64,000 nucleotides of DNA, taken from contig VXCM01001413.1 of the NCBI GenBank assembly GCA_014773175.1, positions 249,842 to 313,841 of the forward strand, given 5' to 3'. Position 1 is the first letter of the stretch. Every line of letters starts with the position of its first letter. The notes beneath the pieces were generated by a model. It did no database searches. It was not told the origin of the DNA and saw nothing but the letters and a program-made list of their open reading frames with translations. Made by a program: the position numbers and the translations under genes. Below, piece after piece: positions 58,801-64,000 of the stretch. The DNA is from Lucifuga dentata (Eukaryota; Chordata; Actinopteri; Ophidiiformes; Bythitidae).

Positions 58801-61800
58801 TACTGACATTCATGAATAAATATTTTCAAAAAGTCTATGGCTGTGCCCAGATGAATGTTGACCTTGTTCTCTGGCAGGGTTGAAGAAGATCCTAGAGGTG
58901 GCAGGAACAGTCCCTGAGCTCTCAGAAGGACCGACTCTGACAGACAACTCTCACATGAGCTGCTCTGTCTTGCTTAGCAAACTCTATGATGACCTACAGA
59001 GTGACAAAGAGCAGAAGAACTTCATCAAACTATGTGAAGAATATGTCCAGTGAGTTGACTACCCAAATTTCTCTCTTACTCATTTCACATTTCTGTTACT
59101 CAGGCTGCTTAATACCACAACAATTTGTGAACAGACATAACCATTATTATTGGCCAGAGACAAAGAAAAACTTAACATATGTATTTTTTTGAATAATTTC
59201 TAATCAGATGGGAAATTACATTTTTCTGAGCAGGCAACACTTTAGCAGACCTGGCCTTGACGGCAAACTACGGGCTATCCAGACTGTATCGGTGCTCCTC
59301 CAAGGACCAAGTGATGTGGGGAACACAACTCTGGAGATGTCAGGAATGATGGATGCAGTGATCTCTCTGTGTGCCTCCAAAGATGTAATTCACCAGCAGG
59401 TGGCAGTGGAGGCTCTTATTCATGCTGCAGGCAAGGCCAAGAGAGCCTCCTTCATCACAGCCAATGGTGTGGCTCTCCTGAAGGACCTCTACAAGAACAG
59501 TGAGAACGACAGGATACGCGTTAGAGCCTTAGTGGTAAGCGCTGCGGCAAAACGTACTGCATATTTTTAGTGAGAGTTGGAGAAAAGACCAAATTTAAAT
59601 ATAGATATAGTGACTGGTGCCTTGGTTATTATTCAGGGTTTGTGCAAGCTTGGATCAGCAGGAGGGACAGATTTCAGCATGAAGCAGTTTGCAGAGGGAT
59701 CCACGCTGAAGCTTGCCAAGCAGTGCAGGAAGTATGTATGCCTTTTGTAAATCTTGTGTGTAAATCTTGTGTGTCTCGTGGCTGCACAGTCTGCTTTAAA
59801 TAACAGTAAAATAATGTTTTATTTGATTTAATATAAGAAGCAAGCTGTATGTCCTCTGTTAGGTGGCTGTGCAACGAGTCTCTTCCTGCAACCTCCCGTC
59901 GGTGGTCTGTGGAGGGTCTTGCCTACCTCACCTTTGATGCTGATGTGAAGGAGGACTTTGTGGAAAACAAGAATGCTCTACAGGCAATGTTTGAGTTAGC
60001 AAAGGTCTGATCACCATCATCCTGACTATCTGGCAGTGTTTATCTAAGGCTGTTCTTGTCACTAATGTAAAACCTTATCCTTACATTTACATGAATACAG
60101 CATTGCATGAGGGCAGGGCCATGGGTTATCATCAGTCACTGTAATTATAATTTATTTTTATTTTTTTCCATTGTGAATCACATTACAGAATGATATATAT
60201 GGTAGAGGAGTACTGGAAGACAATTTCGGTTTCAGTTTGATTTCCCATTACTGAGCAGATCATTGTCATGAACATCACTACAGATGTTTTTTTTTCCATT
60301 TCTAAACAGATATTGTTATAAATATTGGTAATTTAAGATAGTCTTTTGGTTATTGTGACATTTCTTCCAAATCATCATAAGCATTCACTCAAAGAAATGC
60401 TTCACATTGGTCTTGGCTGGGATTTTCTGTGTCCCTGCAGTCGGAGGATAAAACGGTGCTGTTTGCAGTAGGCTCCACACTAGTGAACTGCACCAACAGC
60501 TACGATGTGGAGAAGCCAGACCCTCAGCTGGTTCAGCTGGCCAAGTATGCAAAGCAGCATATACCAAAGGAACACCCAAAGGTGCTGTTCCAAAACTCAC
60601 TTTTCATGTATGTGATCAAATATATATTTTTTTTTTCTTTAAAGACTAGCTTTTTCACATGAATTGTCTTTTCATGTGTCAGGATGCACCTTCCTTTGTA
60701 GAGAAGAGGTTGGCAAAGCTGCTGGAGGCTGGTGTGGTGTCTGCATTGGTGTGTATGGTCAAACAAGAGAGTCCCGCTCTCACTGAGGCTTGTAGGGAGT
60801 GTATTGCCAGGTAGGAAACCAGCTGAAAGTCTGTCACTGACTATTCTCTCTATAAATTTTCTCATATATGTGAATTTCCTTTGTCATTGTAGGGTGTTTT
60901 TGGCTTTGGTGGAACGACAGGAAGACAGAGGCAAAGTGGTGGCACAGGGGGGAGGAAAGGTAGTCCAGTCTTATATATAAAATGATTCATTAGCTTGCAA
61001 ACTCATCTACACAAGTCATTTTTGCTATTTTCTTTCTCAGGCTCTGATCCCACTGGCATCTGATAACACAGATGTAGGAAAAATCAAAGCAGCACAAGCC
61101 TTGGCCAAAATAACCATCACATCTAACCCAGAGATTGCCTTCCCAGGAGAAAGGGTGAGAAGGCATTAATCAGGCAGTAATCAGCCATTTCAGATAAACA
61201 TTACTTTAATACATTTAAGAAGTTTTTGTTTATTCTTGTCTCAAATTTATCTCACAGATCTATGAGGTTGTGCGCCCCCTTGTCAATCTCCTAAGTCTAG
61301 AGTGCACTTTGCTTCAGAACTTCGAGGCACTAATGGCACTCACCAACTTGGCTGGTATCAATGATCGACTCAGGTTGGCCACTAGGGGGAGTTTTGTACA
61401 TTGTCTCAGACTACATTGCTCATACTATTGTAGTAGCATTATGACATGTAAAGCGCCTAATTTGTTATTGAGTGTGTATTGCAGCACATAAATAAGACCC
61501 TAGTTTAAGTATTTGGTTACAAAAAAGATGTTAATCAGACATCACAGTTTGATATTGACATTTAGGGTATGAGTCTGTCCTGATGAGGTGCATTGTTTCA
61601 CAGACAAAAGATCATAAAAGAGAAGGCTGTACCAAAAATTGAAGGGTACATGTTTGAGGAGCATGACCTGGTCCGAGCATCTGCCACAGAGTGCATGTGT
61701 AATTTGGTCCTAAGCACAGAGGTAAGACACACAATATTATTTATAGATATTTAGGAACAAATCTATAGAAATGTAAAGGAACAGCAGTGGGTGTTGGCTG

Positions 61801-62366
61801 TGTCCTCAGGTGCAGAAGCTGTACCTGGCTACGGGGAATGATCGCCTGAAGCTGCTTGTGCTGTACAGCGGAGAGGAGGATGAGAGGCTGCGGAAAGCTG
61901 CTGCAGGAACACTGGCCATGCTGACCACTGAGCAGCCTGAGCTGTGTGACCGCATCCCTGGAACAGTAAGCAGACCCCCTCAGCTGACACAGACTGTCCC
62001 CCCTGAACACTATCACCATATTACAACAATTCTTTACTCTATTTTGGCCAATATGACTCCCTTTTATACTCTTCTCAGACAACCCACTGGCTGGAGATCC
62101 TACAAGCCTTGCTGCTCAGTGAAATAGCAGACTTGCGCCATCGTGGAGTGGTCATTGTTCAGAACATGATGCAGGCAGAGAAGAGTCTGGCTGAGACACT
62201 CATCGAGAGTGAGGTTCTGGAGATTCTTTCTGTCTTGGCCAAGGGGGGCGAGGCCACGTCGGTGCAGGTCTCTAATATAGCCCAGCATTGTCTGGAAAAG
62301 GCAGTGGAGTATGGCATCATCCAGAACAGGGACGGGAAGGAGAGCGGGGACGGAACCGAGACCTGA
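55883..62366 (+). CDS. unc45a: unc45a, UCS-domain myosin co-chaperone (complete, 19 exons)
   Basis: General-tissue UNC45 protein that binds Hsp90 through an N-terminal TPR domain and folds or protects non-muscle myosin heads through its UCS domain. Exons: 55883-55906, 56664-56856, 57329-57504, 57612-57701, 57830-57997, 58288-58456, 58567-58737, 58878-59049, 59234-59534, 59637-59731, 59863-60004, 60441-60581, 60683-60810, 60893-60959, 61041-61154, 61258-61373, 61604-61721, 61810-61965, 62079-62366. All phases join; 942 residues (human 944). TPR residues are about 10-125, armadillo-like central domain about 130-500, UCS about 510-925. It is assigned to UNC45A over the muscle paralogue UNC45B because of its match to human UNC45A ([39 protein letters not shown]) and the RCCD1 neighbour. 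Confidence 0.95.
56353..56391. repeat. poly-T run with N gap marker
   Basis: A T homopolymer with N at 56373 in the first unc45a intron. Confidence 0.9.
56664..56856 (+). CDS. unc45a: unc45a exon: TPR 1 and 2
   Basis: Encodes [20 protein letters not shown] through [28 protein letters not shown] and [12 protein letters not shown] and NRSACYLKL supply the Lys/Asn/Arg carboxylate clamp that grips the Hsp90 MEEVD tail. Confidence 0.94.
59234..59534 (+). CDS. unc45a: unc45a exon: start of UCS region
   Basis: A 301-bp exon, the largest apart from... the body exons, encoding [20 protein letters not shown] through [20 protein letters not shown] and [17 protein letters not shown]. It matches the human central/UCS junction almost residue for residue. 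Confidence 0.94.
62079..62366 (+). CDS. unc45a: unc45a terminal exon
   Basis: Encodes [20 protein letters not shown] through [13 protein letters not shown] and [11 protein letters not shown], the UCS C-terminus. It ends in a short charged tail [13 protein letters not shown] at 62364-62366. Confidence 0.94.
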   Translation, partial: TTHWLEILQALLLSEIADLRHRGVVIVQNMMQAEKSLAETLIESEVLEILSVLAKGGEATSVQVSNIAQHCLEKAVEYGIIQNRDGKESGDGTET

Positions 62367-62879
62367 AAAGAGTGCAGCAGTGTGTAGCTATGCCTGCTTA
62401 CAGTATTTAAGTACTTCCAGCATTATGTGGAACCAGGAACGTTGTTTGAACATTGCAAAAAGTCAGTTTTTTAATAGATGTGTGTGAGCTGATAACTCTG
62501 AAATGGTTACATAGTCTTTACCAAAAAGGGTTAAAAGTGGACTCCACCCATTTTACACATCATTTTCAGTTTACTGGTCATGGTCAGTGTGTAACAACTG
62601 TGTTCAGGTTTAGTAAAATTAGAGGGATCTTTATAACATCACAAAAGTTAATTTGTGTTTGTGTGGAAGACGAAAAAGTTTAAAAAGGTTTAGGGCTTAG
62701 GGTTTTGTATACTTTTCCAAAATACTGTTTTCCTTTTTTACACACTACTTCTTTTAACGTTTCATTGTTTTGTGACCTATATTTAATTCACGTGAAACTT
62801 TTGTTTTTAATTTTCACCTCACTACATTCCCAGTTTTTACTTGAATGAGTTTATAACGGACTGAAACCATAAATACAAA

Positions 62880-62885
62880 AATAAA
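62880..62885 (+). terminator. unc45a: candidate unc45a polyadenylation signal
   Basis: AATAAA 514 nt past the stop codon, followed by CGTGTTTCCGTGTCTG, a GU-rich downstream element. Cleavage here would end the transcript about 130 bp before the rccd1 ATG. Confidence 0.65.
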
Positions 62886-62927
62886 ACGTGTTTCCGTGTC
62901 TGAATCCACTTCGTTCAGCGACTAGAG

Positions 62928-62937
62928 GCGCATGCGC
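62928..62937. promoter_or_regulatory. rccd1: NRF1 palindrome in rccd1 promoter
   Basis: An exact GCGCATGCGC, about 100 bp before the rccd1 ATG. NRF1 sites of this kind are common in compact housekeeping promoters. Confidence 0.6.
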
Positions 62938-63035
62938 ACTACTTCTGCGTGTTTCACGGGTGTTTAAACTTGGCTGACAACTGCGTTCATTGCGCAGCTT
63001 TGCTGCATCTCCAACAAACAAGCAAATAAAGAGAA

Positions 63036-64000
63036 ATGCTCTGGTTCGGATTCGGTTTTAACGCTTTCGGACAGATATATGATCATGATAAATTAAGACT
63101 AGATGGAAGTGAAATCAAAGTGATGAATCCCACGGAGATAACGAGACGTGTGGACAGAAGCGATTCCAGACAGAAAATGCACATGAAGTGCAGTGGAATC
63201 AGAGCAAGTTGGAGTAGGAGAATATCTTTGCATTTGGATGGTAAGGGTCAGAGCTTAATCAACAAATGAGCAATAATTACCTGTTACTGTAATTAATTAA
63301 TAATCATCTGTATGTTTTTTAGGTGAAAATTGTGTGTGTCTAGCAGGTTTCGGGGCAATCCCCTCCAGTGGGTACTGTGGCACGTACATAGAAGAGAGTT
63401 TTGGATGTAAGGATGCATTCATCAGTGAATCATACTTGACTTTAGCTTTCCCAGAGAGAATCGAGTGCTGGAACCTTAAGAATAATGAGAAAACACGAAC
63501 ATGGAGCATGGAAATAGTCACCCAGTCAGACAGCTCTGGTAATGTGTATTCATCGTACCATAATCATCCCTGGCAGCTATCAGACGTGTGTTTTTTACAA
63601 ATGGTAATGGCTCAGTAATACATTTATTGCTGCTTTTTTACTGTAGGAGCTCCACTGAATCTCCCATTAGTCCCTGGAGGTTACATAGCTGCAAAGCCTC
63701 CCTTCTATCGCTCCTTATCACCACAGCTGAAAGCTAAGAGTCTGGCCCTGGGTGCAGAGCATGTCATCCTTCTCAGCGCCACTGGAGCTGTGTATACCTG
63801 GGGACTGGGCAGGTAGCACTATCTCTCAGTTCTTTATTGTTGATTTGAGTAGTAACTTCATCCACGTTTTACCTGAATAATCCTTTGTGTGTGCATGCGT
63901 TTATTTTACAGCCACGGTCAGCTAGGACATGGAGACCTCACTTCTGAGGAAGAACCCAGGGCAGTGGAGGCACTGTGGGGGATACCAATGAGCTCTGTAG
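63036..64000 (+). CDS. rccd1: rccd1, RCC1 domain-containing protein 1 (3'-partial)
   Basis: Exons 63036-63240, 63323-63538, 63647-63812 and 63912-64000 (cut by the window end); 225 residues so far, all in phase. The start MLWFGFGFNAFGQ matches the WFGFGFCGFGQ near the human N-terminus. After a poorly conserved middle come PPFYRSLSPQLKAKSLALGA, EHVILLSATGAVYTWGLG and SHGQLGHGDLTSEEEPRAVE, RCC1-type beta-propeller blades. Human RCCD1 binds the KDM8/JMJD5 demethylase and supports H3K36 demethylation at centromeric chromatin. The remaining blades lie beyond the window. Confidence 0.93.

Larger units (their letters stand above)
62367..63035 (+). other. unc45a 3' UTR and rccd1 promoter
   Basis: The first about 520 bp is AT-rich 3' UTR. 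The last about 150 bp is CpG-containing and holds the NRF1 palindrome and the rccd1 5' UTR. Confidence 0.7.

Noticed and set aside
1..64000. CRISPR arrays, operons, rRNA or tRNA genes, prophage
   Set aside because: None seen; the window is vertebrate nuclear DNA with spliced genes. tRNA genes were looked for only by eye, so a covariance-model scan would be needed to exclude them.

Overview
The window is vertebrate nuclear DNA, almost certainly from a teleost fish. The evidence is small coding exons with GT-AG introns, many (CA)n and (CT)n microsatellites, fish-type MITEs and a decayed fish-type LINE, and proteins that align nearly end to end with human FURIN, MAN2A2, UNC45A and RCCD1. There are no bacterial operons, CRISPR arrays or phage genes. 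All family assignments come from recognition of the conserved protein sequence; no database search was run.

Layout: (1) 1-33074, plus strand: the proprotein convertase furin, missing only its first coding exon(s). Fourteen exons encode residues equivalent to human 60 to the C-terminus. Catalytic D153, H194, N295 and S368 fall in four different exons at exactly human numbering. (2) 33075-39181: the tail-to-tail interval between furin and man2a2, holding furin 3' sequence, a cluster of TTAA-flanked MITEs (one nested in another) and the man2a2 3' UTR. (3) 39182-49972, minus strand: a complete man2a2 (Golgi alpha-mannosidase IIx), 22 coding exons and about 1152 residues, with a predicted non-coding first exon and CCAAT promoter near 51927-52082. 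(4) About 52100-55882: a gene-poor head-to-head interval with a roughly 1 kb MITE. (5) 55883-62366, plus strand: a complete unc45a (UCS myosin co-chaperone), 19 exons and 942 residues. (6) 63036-64000, plus strand: the start of rccd1, cut off by the window end.

The gene set is that of human 15q26.1 (FURIN-FES-MAN2A2-HDDC3-UNC45A-RCCD1). Here man2a2 is inverted relative to its neighbours, and neither fes nor hddc3 is seen. Furin and MAN2A2 are both Golgi proteins (precursor cleavage and N-glycan trimming). UNC45A is a cytosolic myosin chaperone, and RCCD1 is known as a partner of the KDM8 demethylase. The grouping is conserved synteny and not a functional operon.

Eleven single N characters occur, ten of them inside long homopolymer or dinucleotide runs; they look like assembly gap markers. 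No previously undescribed system is evident. The most interesting features are regulatory or structural: a man2a2 exon flanked by complementary (UG)n and (CA)n tracts, furin and man2a2 splice acceptors made from microsatellites, a nested TTAA MITE, a 48-bp-arm snapback element, and a furin with a lost RGD motif and an expanded Gly-Phe-rich cytoplasmic tail.
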